Origin: Ectocarpus siliculosus
Lineage: Eukaryota > Sar > Phaeophyceae > Ectocarpales > Ectocarpaceae
Length of the DNA: 64,000 nt
Direction: 5' to 3'
Assembly (NCBI GenBank): GCA_000310025.1
Contig: FN649729.1
Coordinates: 4,713,915 to 4,777,914, forward strand
The notes under the pieces were generated by a model, which was not told where the DNA came from, did not search any database, and saw only the letters and a list, made by a program, of their open reading frames with translations. The translations under genes were made by a program, and so were the position numbers. Positions 22,411 to 34,555 of the stretch are shown here, one piece after another; the first letter of the stretch is position 1, and the number at the start of each line of letters is the position of its first letter.

Positions 22411-25137
22411 CAAGCGCTAAGGCCGAGAACACTGCCAGCAATTTCGCGACCCAGGCGGATGTTGAGTGCTGATCCGTCCATCTCGTCGAGAAATGCGCCG
22501 AGCTCGGCATCGTCGACGTGCACGTTTGCGGCCGGGGTGTCTTCCACGATGCGATTGTCGTCCCCGCAGGCGCACGGGGACAGGAAGCGCATGATCTTGG
22601 GGTTGCCGCAGTGCGACTTGGCGATGGTCAGGAGTCCGGAGGCTATGCGACGCGGGCCCGTTATGAACTGCAGCATGGAGTACCAGAAACTGTTCCAAAG
22701 CACGTAGGGAAAGGGAAGGCATGGATGCGCAACGACATGAAACAAAAAGTTCACGTTTGATTCCAGAGCGGGCGTAAACTCGATTAGGTGGGGTGACAAG
22801 CAAAATGCGCGACGAGCATAAAGAGCATGAGAATATTACTGTTTTATTCCGTGACGTACAACATGGAGGTGAACGATTGTGTTGGTAACAGCGCAAGAGT
22901 AGGAGGTGGGGGGGGGGGTCTGAAAAAATGAAAATATCACCCCCGGGGCGACTCTAATCGGGGAATTCCGAAACGTACAGAAGAAAACGGAACACGTCTG
23001 GCCGAAACTGCATCTGCACGAAGCGATACTTTGGAGTAAACAGATCAAGAGGGACGGGGGGCAGTCACTGCATGCGTGATGTCACGCATACCTTACCTGC
23101 TCCTTCAAACCAGCAGGACCGCCGGCTCTCGACGTGCACGAAATCGTTGACAACTCCAAACGATCGCAAGTTAAAACCGGGAACAACAGTGCGACAACGC
23201 AATGGAGAAAACCACACCCAGATTCGGCAACGACGACCAGCAAACAGCGAGTACGCTGTGCTTGACTTATGCTCAACCGGAGAGAAAAAGCTCATTCCAC
23301 CACGTGTCCAATTTGGAAACAGCAGGAACCGCCCGCCATGTAGCTCACGAGGAGACATACTCCCCCTTCTTGCAGTTGAGGTTGTGGAAAGGTCGGTTCC
23401 GGAAAGCTCACCTCTCTTGGAATATGCCCTGGCGTTGGTGGTGCTGAATCCACCGTTGCAAAGCCTGCCACACGCCCTCGCCTTCCTCGTGCACTTGCAC
23501 ACGATACTCTCGTGTTTGCCAACCTCGTTGACCGGGTGGGCGGCGATGTTGTTCGCGGTGTGCAGTAGAGCCGACGTGACGACCTGGCGTACAACATGAC
23601 GTCAGCAGGCAGCGGGGGAGAAAAAGGTGCTGCTGAACGTGTGCATGTGGAGACATGTGAAGCGGTGCAGTGCGTGTACCGTGTTGCTGCTTCCTACCGG
23701 CAATCGAAATGTTGTGTACATGCTCCGGCGTTCGTATATTCTTATCGTCTCAATATTTTCAAGGGTTTACTCGGTACGTGTTTTTTAGGCGGACACGTTT
23801 TCGGCGGTATTGCTATTTGGCGGTATATGTTTTGGCGGTATCGGCTTTGGCGGTGGCGGTACGAAAAAAATCGGCGGCATTTTTTCGGCTGTTTTGCTGG
23901 CGGTACCTGTTTTAGCGTTCGGCGGTGATGCGTTTTTCGGCGGTATCGACTTTGGCGGTGGCGGTAAAACAATAAAACGGCGGTATTAATTCGGCGGTAA
24001 TGCCATACGGCGGTGTCGTGTTGGCGGTTGGCGGTATTCGCGTTTTTCGGCGGTATCGACTTTGGCGGTGGCGGTAAACCCGAAAAACGGCGGTAAAACG
24101 GCGCCCACCACGGCGGTATTTTGACGGCGGCAATGATTGCAAATGGTCACAACTTCAAGCGACACCAAACAACAGCGCCCGAACAGACGGCAACCGTCTT
24201 TTCCGAAGATTGACCACGTTCTTCCATGGTTTTGTCGTTTTCACCGGTGACTTTCACATTTCAACAAAAAACATGAGACGGATGTCTCCAGGTTTACGTG
24301 TGGACAAGTTACCCTTGGGATGTGTGGTGTGGGTACACACCGGTTCAACCTCTGGTGGAGAGGCTGAAGAGCACGGATAGTTGTGTTCTGAGTCAGGGGG
24401 GAATTGAGCCTACTGCAGCAGGTTCAGCGTCCAGCATACGCTGACTCCATCTGTGGCAACACCCCTAAGGTAGATCTCCGACAGGTCATCTGGCGTGACA
24501 ATCTACGACAGTCTGGCATTCACAACATAAAACACACTCGAATGCTTGACATTCGCTTTGACTGTACTTTGGATGAGACAAGGTCTCTACCCACTCACCC
24601 GTTGGTAGGCGGTAATGCACCTATGGGCGGTAATTTTTCGGCGGTATTGCCATAGACTACGGCGGTATTTTTTCGGCGATATTGTCATAAGGCGGTAACA
24701 GTTTTGGCGGTCGGCGGTATTGCGTTTTTCGGCGGTATCGACTTTGGCGGTGGCGGTACAATCGAGAAACGGCGGTAAGACGTATACCGGTACCGCCCAC
24801 CACGGCGGTATTAATATTTTCCTGCTGCGCGCTGGAGTGTTCTCTTACAACATCAGGAGGGCGAATCTCTGTATTTCCTCACATGTGCTAATACACGACT
24901 TCGTCTCGTGGGGACGCGGAACAAGCGATGGGTTTGAACTGCGATCGTGAATATAGGTGTGAACATGAAAATAAGTCACGGGGGGACACCAGTCGTTGAG
25001 GGCAAATCAGATGGAATCAAATTATCACCTGCGCCACGAAGTCCTCGTGTAGCCGATCCTCTTCCAGCAGTTGCCTCTCGGATAGGTCCTGACGTGTCGA
25101 CGCCATGTGCGCCTTGGTGACTCGCAAGACCATGTCC
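22411..25137 (-). CDS. Unrecognised gene, internal exons only
   Basis: Minus-strand exons 25029-25137, 23412-23583 and 23097-23153 join with matching phases. They read DMVLRVTKAHM, a charged helix (SERQLLEEDRLHEDFVAQ), then VVTSALLHTANNIAAHPVNE, VCKCTRKARACGRLC and a short aromatic/Cys segment. A further exon at 22411-22689 (FWYSMLQFITGPRRIASG, CGNPKIMRFLSPCACGDD, an acidic stretch) ends at a GTATGG donor. Its phase does not match the previous exon, so at least one small exon between them is missing. Neither end of the gene was found. Splice sites are good and the amino-acid use looks coding, but no family is recognised. The largest intron holds the GGCGGTA repeat array. Confidence 0.45.
23795..24130 (+). 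repeat. GGCGGTA-rich array, first block
   Basis: Irregular units of 10-20 bases built on GGCGGTAT and TTTTTCGG. A longer unit (about 38 bp, CGTTTTTCGGCGGTATCGAC and continuation) recurs at about 23930 and 24041, and again in the second block at about 24723. Confidence 0.85.
24600..24815 (+). repeat. GGCGGTA-rich array, second block
   Basis: The same motif family as 23795-24130, separated from it by about 470 bp of unrelated sequence. Both blocks end with CCCACCACGGCGGTATT, so they look like two copies of one repeat element. Confidence 0.85.
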
Positions 25138-27830
25138 CTAGCACGCAATAAAAAAGACAACCAAAAGGCACGCATCAGACCGAGAACAATAGAGACGTTG
25201 GATGGGTAAGACCACATCTGCACTCCCTACAGGGCACAGATATCTCATCATCCGCACCGCTCTTGTTACAACACACATATTTAGTTGAACAGAGTTCGAA
25301 CAGGCAATACCACCTAGCGGCACCACCCACTTCTTCCATCGACATTACACAAGGTAACAGTGGGTACAATCCATGGGAGAAATCTGATCTACATGTAAGA
25401 CGAGGTTGCTGTAGGATATTAGAGGGGTGTAAAACACAACGCCGGATCATCAGCAGTCATGCTATACAAACAGCAAAGATCACGGTCATAACGGTCGTGG
25501 TGCCATACACGTAGGTTGAACTAGACAAATACAGGCAGGGGATACATGGTACGACTGCACAAACGCGTCGCACATGGTAGTACAGAGACTCGGGGGTTCA
25601 TATTGTACACCATAGATACCACACCCGTGGTATCTTACGCGACCTACAGAAACTATAATTTCTCTTCGTACGAGCTTTGCGCTAACCCGCCAAGAAAAGC
25701 ACGCGTTCGCGAAGCGATGTGAGAGACGCCTATGCGTGGAACCGTGCAAGCATGCGAGCGTGACGTATGCTACACGCACCAACAGAGGCTGACTGCTGTT
25801 CTGTTGCCATGCGGGTCTCTCGTTGCCGTTGGACAATTTTGTACATCTGAATATGGACTGTAGGCTGCTGCTGTACTCCTTGCGTCTGGGTGGGGGTGCG
25901 CCGGTGAATGTCTATACGAGGCAGCTTTCACCTGAGATTGCGATGCCGAGGAAAGGTTGTGCCCGATTGCTCCTGAGTGTGTGCCTTGACCTGCTGTCCT
26001 GTTGAGGTCCACTTTACCCTCCAGCGGCCGGCTGAGTCAAAGCGGTTTGTTGGTTGGGGTGGCCTCCACATGCTTTCCCGCCAATCCGAACCGCATCAAA
26101 GCATCGATTCCCGTCGGCGGGAAGGCAAGCTGTGGCATACAGTGCTAAACATCGACATTACACGGCACTTACGGTGCGTGGTGCGTGGTGGGTGGCGCGT
26201 GTGGTCGTGTCCCTCGTGTTTCTTGTCCATCTCCCGTCTACCATCATGCCATGCGTCTGTTTGTGCGGCCGAGGGGCGCCGCGGCTAAGATATGAAGCGT
26301 ACGGGGGCTCCGTTGATGAAGATGGATGACGGTCTACATCATCACCCACACACACCTCTGTCCTGCCGCACCGCATGCAGTCACTCTGTCATGAACAAAT
26401 GTCATTATAGCACGCGCCTCTGTGGAGCTGCCCGTAGTGTGATGATTTGTGCGTAAGAAGACGTGAAATATCGTCACCAAGGCGGCAAATGTCAACATCG
26501 CAATGCGGCAATAGTTTCAGTCTTACATGTATGTATGTACAGCAGAGCACTTGGTGTGTGCATGTGAAGGATCTTCCTGGCGGTTTTGCCTTTCACGGCC
26601 CACAGATCTCCTTATTTATTTACAATCCTGGCAGCGTCGACATCCTGACAGGGTTCCGGCCCATGGACCTTGTGGGGACCAATTACCTTCCCAGGGTGTC
26701 ACAGTGTCCGTGCAGGGTCTATTTGCCTGCAGGGTTCACACAGGGGTAGCCGAATGGCTACAGGTGTGGGGAGCAGCGGTGGTGGTGCGCGACGAGTGGG
26801 GTATCATGTAGGTGGCGAATGACCACGACTACATACTTTGCCTGCGGTATGTAGCTGTGTACAATAGCAGCTGTCAGCAAGATTCGGATCGGCTACACTA
26901 CCGGGACATGCAGCCTCGTCCCTGGGCAATCAACTGTATTGTCAAAGTTCAAAGTTCAAATATTTGCTAAATATTGCTGCACACGACCTTCCTCGCTCTG
27001 CCTTGTGACCAACAGCACCCGGACGCTCTCGATGATGATGCCAGATGGAAGCGATTCAGGCGGCGGGACCGGCCGGGTGGCGTCAAAAAAGGAACCAGGT
27101 TCTAGATTGTCGGAACCATCTCAGCGGCTCCGCTGCGGAGCTCCGCGGGATCATCTGTAGCCTGCAGCTCTGACAGCAGCCGTGACCGGACGTTGCGACT
27201 GGTCTCGCCTTACGGCAGGGGGGGGACCGGTTTCTATCAAACGTTCTTGGACATGTATGTGTAGCAGCAAACGGTGGGAACACTATATGGTCCAATAGGC
27301 AACATGTGAGTCCATATAGCGAATAGTAAGCACTTTGAGATCAGCAAGAAGACGTTCGCGAGGCATTTTGCTGAACAACACAAGGAGGCGTGTTTGTTTG
27401 TGAAGAGAGAGAGCTCTGCACCAGCTGCACACACAGCCGCCGAGGCATCGAGATGAGGCTACGCTTTCGGGGTCCGTGTTGGGATGACGGCGAAGCTTCC
27501 GCGTCAGCATTGCCGACCGCTGTAACACTGAGCACACCCCGATCCGGAAGACCTTCGAACCCGCTGCAATCGCTCCGCAACTTTCTGCGGAGTGAACGAC
27601 GTCTCGCGCCTCGTTCGCCTATTGGACTACTTGGTAGCAGGGTGCCACCAAGTACCGACCTTGCATCATGGTCGTGTGCTGCAGCTATCAAGCAAGGCTG
27701 GGCTATGCAAGAAAGGGACCAGCCGGGATCCGAGGAGCAAGGGCGTGATGACGAAGCTACACCAGCCGGGTGTGCCTTGCAGTCGGTGCGCTGAATGCAG
27801 CAAAAGTTGCCTCGCTCTGCGTTCTTTTGA
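25138..27830. other. Intergenic, weak frames only
   Basis: A plus-strand exon-like piece lies at about 27016-27160, after a pyrimidine-rich acceptor (CTTGTGACCAACAG). It encodes a Ser/Gly-rich 48-residue end with a stop, but no partner exon was found. CAGGGT motifs cluster at 26640-26766. Confidence 0.35.
26741..26766. repeat. Inverted copy of the 21521-21545 box
   Basis: Core TAGCCGAATGGCTA. The 26-bp box is the reverse complement of 21521-21545 with one extra G. Like the left copy it has several CAGGGT motifs on its inner side. Confidence 0.75.
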
Positions 27831-27845
27831 CTCTATCGTTTTCCT

Positions 27846-28508
27846 TTGCCACTTGAGGGAGCTTCGAGCTTCAGTGAATGTGTGAAGCCAATTATACCGA
27901 GAGGGTGTCTGAAGCGCCTCAGGTTAATGGTCAAGCACGCTATAGTTGCGTCAAACTTGTCCTCCTGGAGCGCAGTACGCGCGTACCTGGAATGTAACAC
28001 AACGATTTTCAAATGTTCACTCCACCACCTCCAGGGCAATACCATCAAGAACAGTCTACCGGTGGAATCGGGGGACATCGCGGCCAAGTATCCCCAACAG
28101 CATTCGCCCACACAACCACTGCCAGCGTCGCCAACCTGCTGCGTGATCGTTAGCGACCCCACCTCAGCGCTCACGCCCAAGTTGTCTTTCCCCAAAGTGA
28201 TGTTGACCGACCGGGTCCATAGAGAGGCGCTCTTTTCGGTGACACAAAGCATGCTGAGCACAACCATGGGGCTACCTTGGCCGACAGCTTCCTCAAGCAA
28301 GAGGGCTCAGGGTCGGAAAGCTGTCATCGCTCCAGCTGACAGTGTCGGTGCCGGGATATGTCTGCTCGAGCTCGTAGCCAGCCACGAAGGCAAGGCACTG
28401 GAGCCACCCTGTCCTCCAACGGTGAAACTAGCACAAGGGAGAGCGGAGAAGGTACGATACAAGCGGGGACATATATCAGTACATTTTTTGCAGCATACAC
28501 GTTTCTGA
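27846..28508 (+). CDS. Hypothetical open frame, 220 codons
   Basis: A 220-codon plus-strand frame with varied composition but no recognised domain. A 155-codon frame overlaps it on the minus strand, and I cannot decide which, if either, is coding. No splice partners were identified. Confidence 0.2.
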   Translation: MPLEGASSFSECVKPIIPRGCLKRLRLMVKHAIVASNLSSWSAVRAYLECNTTIFKCSLHHLQGNTIKNSLPVESGDIAAKYPQQHSPTQPLPASPTCCVIVSDPTSALTPKLSFPKVMLTDRVHREALFSVTQSMLSTTMGLPWPTASSSKRAQGRKAVIAPADSVGAGICLLELVASHEGKALEPPCPPTVKLAQGRAEKVRYKRGHISVHFLQHTRF

Positions 28509-28628
28509 AAATGAATGTTCCATACCCGATACCACAGGAAAAGAACGGTTCTGCAGAGGCCAGTGAAGGTTGACGTCGGCGCACCCAATCTCCCACACTA
28601 CTGGCAGTTTTGCTAAGCCGCTCGGGCA

Positions 28629-29185
28629 GCCCATGGGCCGCCCATGGGCACTTCATGTGCTACCCATGAGCTGTCTATGAGCTGCCCATGGGTGGGCTCA
28701 TGTGCAGCCCATGAACTGCCCACGAAGTGCCCACCGTGGGCACTTCAATCTAGAACTCCGCCACCAGAATACCAACCATGGGTAGGCCCATGTGCAGCCC
28801 ATGAACTGCCCACGAAGTGCCCACCGTGGTACTTCAATCTAGAACTTCGCCACCAGAATACCAACCTACGTAGAACTTCGCCAACGGCACATCAACCTAC
28901 AGTAGAACTTAGCCACCCAGTGCCAACCTGTCACGTATCGTGCGGGCTTGGGGTTAGGGATAGGGTTAGAGTTTGGGTTTTTTGCTGTAATAGTGCCCCG
29001 TCCTAAGCCGATAATGCTGTTTAGGAGTACAATGGTTCCGGTTGAAGGGCACTCATTGACGGTCCATGGGCCGCCCATGGGCGGCCCATGGGCTGCCCAC
29101 GGGCTACCCATGGGCTTGCCCGTGGCCATTCCCCATGGGCAGCCCATGCGCACTTCGGTGCCCATGGACAGTCCATGGGTGCCCT
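28629..29185. repeat. GCCCATGGGC palindrome array with 90-bp direct repeat
   Basis: Ten-base palindromes GCCCATGGGC and close variants occur at 28629-28700 and again at 29070-29180. Between them a 90-bp unit is directly repeated (28687-28776 and 28777-28865; shared AAGTGCCCACCGTGG and TCAATCTAGAAC), with a third partial copy. A TTAGGG-like run lies at 28950-28975. Confidence 0.8.
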
Positions 29186-29305
29186 GTGGGTGGTTTAGCG
29201 AAACTGTAGAAAGCGTGGGAGACCCGGCGCACCTCATCGAAGCAACTGTAGCCATTATCCATGCCCAAATCAGCAACAAGTACATCCGAGCTTGGTACAG
29301 TCTTT

Positions 29306-29845
29306 TCATAGTCTTGCGAACAGTCGTTGCAAAATGAAGCCAACTGTTGAGTGAATGACAAACGTGCCCTGTGACCGCAACATCAACAGCAGCTGCAGCA
29401 GCACTTTGTGGCGATCACACTGGACCTGGATGAGGACGCCTCTGTGCTGCTCCGGAAATCGTTTCCCGGCATTGGTAGCAGCACCAGCACCCGTCATCTG
29501 GACAACGGGGACGCTGGCGATACGTATGGCTCTTTGCCGCTCAACAAACACCACAGCACTTTGAACACAGAATGCCCGGCGCCTCCTTCTGTTTGGAGAG
29601 CTCTTGATCTTGGCCGGCTTCTGGAGGTGATCATCCACCGAGGAATTTATATTTTCATGCAGCGTTCGAACAAGATCCAAGATTGGGTCGTGTAGGTTGA
29701 ATGAAGCGACAACATACAACGCATATGCGTACGTCTGTTTGTGGGATTTATCCTCCTCTTGATGTAGAAACGTGGGGAAGGCTACCGTTCGACCAACAGA
29801 TTGGGGAATCGTTGCGGTTGTAAAGTCGCACGTCCAACACCACAC
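29306..29845 (-). CDS. Hypothetical open frame, 179 codons
   Basis: A minus-strand frame with no internal stop and coding-like stretches (VGRTVAFPTFLHQEEDKSH; DLVRTLHENINSSVDDHL). No domain is recognised. It may be a fragment of an old transposable element, since the surroundings are repeat-rich. Confidence 0.2.
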   Translation of the reverse strand: MWCWTCDFTTATIPQSVGRTVAFPTFLHQEEDKSHKQTYAYALYVVASFNLHDPILDLVRTLHENINSSVDDHLQKPAKIKSSPNRRRRRAFCVQSAVVFVERQRAIRIASVPVVQMTGAGAATNAGKRFPEQHRGVLIQVQCDRHKVLLQLLLMLRSQGTFVIHSTVGFILQRLFARL

Positions 29846-31541
29846 ATTATTGTACCAGGCATTACTATCGTTCTCCGTCTTGAATAGCCGAGCAATGAAA
29901 CTTAATGTGCGGCAGGTGTCCCGTCACCTGAATGTTGTGTTTGACGAAAAGAGTTCTTCTCATGCGTTTTCATCCGATGATTTACCTGTTTTTGCCAAGA
30001 AGGACTCCTTGGTTGTATTTGTCCCGTGCTGCGCATGGCTTTCAGCTGGTGGCAACAGTTAACCGTATGAAATCACACAAATTCAACAGGCGCGGCCGAT
30101 TGAGCAGCGACGCCGCCGTTCGGCTGTGATGGATAGGAGCGTTCTACCCTGGGAGTCATGTAGAGAGCAGTGGTCGACGCGAATTGAATTCTCCCCTGAG
30201 TCTGGAAAACAACCGCACAAGCCGTCATCGAGAGGTTGTTGCGACAGAGTTGCTAGCGAGGCCGAAGGTGGGACTGCTGCAGTCTTTGGAATGGTTGGCC
30301 AAACGTCCAGCGGCCTCCCCGATGTGGTGGGGCGTGGTTTCGATGTCTTCACAAGGTGCGTCTTTCCATTTCCAGTACGTCCCCCCTCAATACCCGACGA
30401 AGACAAGCTGAACATTTGCACATGGTCCGAGTGTATTCTGTACATGGCTATCTGAACAGTGTGGAGTATCGGGTTGTCGAACCTGTGTGATGTAGTTCCG
30501 CGCCAACGTGTAGCCTTGCTGTTCCCGGAGGCCGTCTACATGATGTGGTATCTTCTTGTATCTATTGGCATACCACGATGCCGCCTGTGCATCCTGGGCA
30601 AGGAACACTCGGGCAGCTGTTCCCGAGGTCTGTACCAGAGTTTTTTGTGGCGACCAACAAGACGTTGTTTAACACGCCCGCAGCAAGTAGCATAGCACCG
30701 CGGTTCCTTCGGGATTTGCGGCGTATATCCTGCGCTCTTGGTGGTGGCTTCAACAATGATTTGGGAGCGAAAGTTTAGGTAGTTTTCCGTTCGTCATGTC
30801 ACCTGAGATGTGTTTCCAAGCCTTCTGGAATGCACCGGTCTGATGTCAAATCTTTTTTTGGACGGGAAGCGCAGTCCTTGAGCTCCTGCTGCATTTCCAT
30901 TTGTAGCCTGGATTCTGTTTGCATATTTCTGAACCCGGAAAGGCCCGCTTCCTTTTTCGTTGAAGAACTTCGATCACTGAACATTCAAGCAACAATATAT
31001 TTCATGTCTTCCCTCCCTCTGGAGATTTTTTCCGATGTTTTGTGTGTGTTGTTGAATGTCCGCGACGTTGCCACCCTGGTATTATTCTTGCGTCTGCATT
31101 TTTGCAGCGGTTGTTTAGAAACAGGATGGACTAATACGTCCCCCCTTACATATCCAGCGGCTCATGAGGGATGGCTAGAGTATGGAACGCGAATGCTGGA
31201 TGAAAGGTGATGCATGATACTTCAAAACGAATTTCTAGTCAACGACGACAACATCATCATCAACAACAACCATAACATTTCAACGGCAGCAGGACAAGCA
31301 TGCCGGGGCCGAACTGTGATGAAGAGCTGAGGCTGCACGACCCTTCACCACCCAAGCGCGTTGGACTGCTCCATCTACTTGGGAACGTTTGTCGTGAAAC
31401 TCCGGTAGGTCGGCCTGTTTAGCGGCGAACAGATGATAGCTTTTGCAGGATGTGGACCATAGGTGCGCGTGTACTTTTTGCCAGAGGTCGCTTCATCTCT
31501 CAAGGTGGGGCGAATGAAGGTAGACCCGCGTGCACATACAG

Positions 31542-34500
31542 CTAACCTTCGATATCCTGGCCGTACTCCACACTGACAAACGTCTGGATCCAACGGCTTG
31601 CTTTGCCGAATCTTTGCTGCTACAGCTTGTTGCCGCTGACAGGCTCAGGTTCCATCAACTAGCTGACGAACACGATCGGCCCGGATTCGAACCGGCCAGC
31701 AGTCTGAGTGTGAACGCCGGTCCCCGTTCCCTGTTTCCGGGGTGCTCTCCATCCATTCCGATGACCAATGTTGTCGGAGGGCCAAGGAGTGGGCGAGGAC
31801 GCCAACCGCCTCAAGAACTGGGGTTGGGATCGCGTCAGAATCATGGGTTGGGTTTGGAAAGTGGCGGTGACAACGATAGCCGGCAGCGAAAGAAAAGCCT
31901 GCTCGTGCTCGCTCGGTTGTTTGCAGAGCTCCGAAAGGTACGTCCATGGGGTTGGCGAACGATGATCGGATAGTACGAGTCGTTTCGGCTACAAATGCCG
32001 ACATGGTAGGGACTTACGGGGCAAAGGCCTGGCGTAGGTTGTGACAGTGTGGTGACTTTTGCCTCCTCAACATACGCGAGGTGAGATGAACACGTGTTCA
32101 GCCAATATCCTGTCATGTCCTTGAACGGAAACGGGGATACGCTCAAAACCTGTGCTGCACTGCACGGTTACTCTTTTTGATACCTTGGTCGTTGGGGTTC
32201 TGTCAGGAGGAGAGTATCACGCTTTTGAAAGTGTTCTTCGGTACCAGTGCGGTACCTTGTATCCTCGTGCATGTATCAAACTCTCTCCAACGCACCGGAC
32301 TGTCATCCCAGATGAGACACACCAGACCAGGCCGGGTGTCAACACAGCAGTCACTGCTACAGGAGCTACCGCCCCATCGGCAACTCGCTACTGCACGGCA
32401 AGGGCAGTACATCAACGCGCTCTTCGGCGACAATCCTGTTTCAAGGGCCCTGTCGATGGGGAACACGACGAAACCGCATGAATCGGTCACCGCGCCAACG
32501 GACAAGTTGCTAGATGACATACTGGGTGAGCGCACCTTAGTGTCCGGAGTGCGTTGGTATGTTTTTTTTTTTTAACGTTGGGGGAGCGAGAACAATTTCT
32601 TTTCTCCACACCCGTGCACCTCGTGTGTGAACGATTAGTCCCCCACCTCAATCACGGCACAATGATGGCAGAGATCACTCCCTTTTCTGGATGTTCGGCG
32701 TAGCTCCACTGCGAGACATTTTACTCGACATCTATGCCGCCAGCTACTGCTACTGCTGCTCGTACTGCTTCTTCTCCCCCTGCGGCCGCAGGCGTGGGTC
32801 CGCGATATTGCCTTCTGAGTCACTGCTATGCAAGGAATTATTTCCGAAACGCTTCGTTGACGTAGATGTTTTCCCAGCCCGCGATGCTCCATTGCAACCA
32901 GCAGTTCACGTACTTATAGCTGTCAGTGGTTTATCTCCACGTCGTTTCGAGAGATCAACAAGACCGTTTTCCCCAACAATATGTGTTGGGCAGCATCCTG
33001 GCGGGAAACGCATGCTCCTCTTCCCGCTGGCAATGCCCAAGGTCCGCAGCAGCAGGATCCACCAAACCATCCAAAGGTGGACCGGGCAAGAAGAGCCGTT
33101 CCACCGTCGCCCCCTGCCGCGATGCCAGCGGCCTCCTGCCAGCGGTCGCAACCTGGAACAAAAACACCTCTGCCATCGCACGTAGTTCCGAATCCCCTCC
33201 GAGAGCAAGCGCACGACAATCCAATCATGAACGCAGTGCGGAGCCCGCAGGATGCACCACCATACGAGGGAACACCACGGCGTAGTGACGAACCGGTGCA
33301 GGGCGGCTTAATCTCTCTGCGACCCATTGGCGAGGTTCTAGGAGGTGTCGAGCCTTCTTCTCAGCAGCTTCACCGTGGGTCAAAGGTTGCCGCGCAGGAG
33401 GAAGGCGGTGGGGGCGTAGGCGATGGGATAAGCACGACGGCGAAATCAGAGGCGGCTCATGCAAAGCAGGTCGCGGTTCGAGCAGCAGTGAAAGCAGCCG
33501 AGCATGGAAACTCAGCTGTGAGCAAGAGAAAGCTTGGTGAAGTCATGTGGGGTTTTGGTGCAACACCCAGCCGTGCAAAGGGTCGAACATCGCCTCCACC
33601 TGCCCCCATGGCGGTAGGAAGCACAAGTGACTCTGCGGGAAGGACGGCCACGTCGGGTGGCGGCTGTGCCTTGGTCAGCCATGGTTGTAGTTTGGGGCCG
33701 GGAGAGTCGTTGACTGTAGGCGGTGGCAGTGAAGGCAATGCAGGTGCTGCTGGCAATACCGCACCGGCAGAAGCTTTGGGGTCGCTCTTCGTGGCCGCTC
33801 GGCATCCCCACCAGCAAGCGGCAACAAAGGCTGGAGGCGGAATACACACTCAATCTAATCACCGTGCCCAAGGTGGCGGTGACGATCCCCGGGCGGTTGC
33901 AGTCGCCACCACTGCCGCCAGCGGTCTCCCCGGCACGAGCCAACGACCCCAAGTTTCAGAGGAGTCTTGCACTGCTATTGTCTCCGATACTCCCGAGTTC
34001 GTGAAAGATTCGCACCGATCTGGGGAGATTCGGTCTGTTGGGTTGGGTTCGCGGGACAAGACAACGAGAAAACGGGTGGTGGGTAACTCCGCCGGTGCAC
34101 ATCTCTCCCAGCCGAAAAACCCATCCAATGGCGCGCTTGTCTCAGAGCCGAACCACGCGCATTCTCCACGCGGTGCCGTCTCGGAGTGTGACCAGGTATC
34201 CACAGGTTCTGCCAGATCCCCAGCTCGGCATGCAGTCAGCTCGCCGTCGGTGCAGCAAGGTGGTACCACCACCGCACGTCCTGACCGGGATGCAAACGGT
34301 TCTCGGCGCCTGGTGTCGTCCACAGAGCGGGACAATCGTTCGCATCGCCCGACGTCAGTGGGCCCGGCCCACTTGGTGTCGACGGGGACGGCAATTTCCT
34401 CGATGTCGATGGTCAGGCAGGAGGGATTGCCGAGCGGTAGAGGGGCCAAGCAAGAGGGAGAAGAAGACGCCGCGATGGCAGGTAGGTCAACGGGGAACTC

Positions 34501-34555
34501 TCTTGGGATGTTCGGCAGGTTTACCGCAGGAACTGTTGGCGGCATGTGTGCATAG
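31542..34555 (+). CDS. Large disordered protein, 3' three exons
   Basis: Exons 31542-31937, 32312-32525 and 32994-34555 join in phase and give 723 residues plus stop; the 5' end is missing. The first begins after ACATACAG and contains a helical start (LTFDILAVLHTDKRLDP, ESLLLQLVAADRLRF) and ends KKSLLVLARLFAELRK. The second carries YINALFGDN and a helical end (DKLLDDIL) before a CTGG|GTGAGC donor. The third is a 1.56-kb uninterrupted exon, Ser/Gly/Ala/Pro-rich with many Gln and basic residues, and probably disordered. An alternative acceptor for it is at about 33040. No domain is recognised; low complexity plus short helices suits a scaffold or nuclear regulator, but this is a guess. Confidence 0.55.

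Noticed and set aside
26741-26766. Possible tRNA A-box (TAGCCGAATGG)
   Set aside because: It fits the A-box consensus, but no B-box or foldable tRNA follows at the right distance; the inverted-box explanation fits better.
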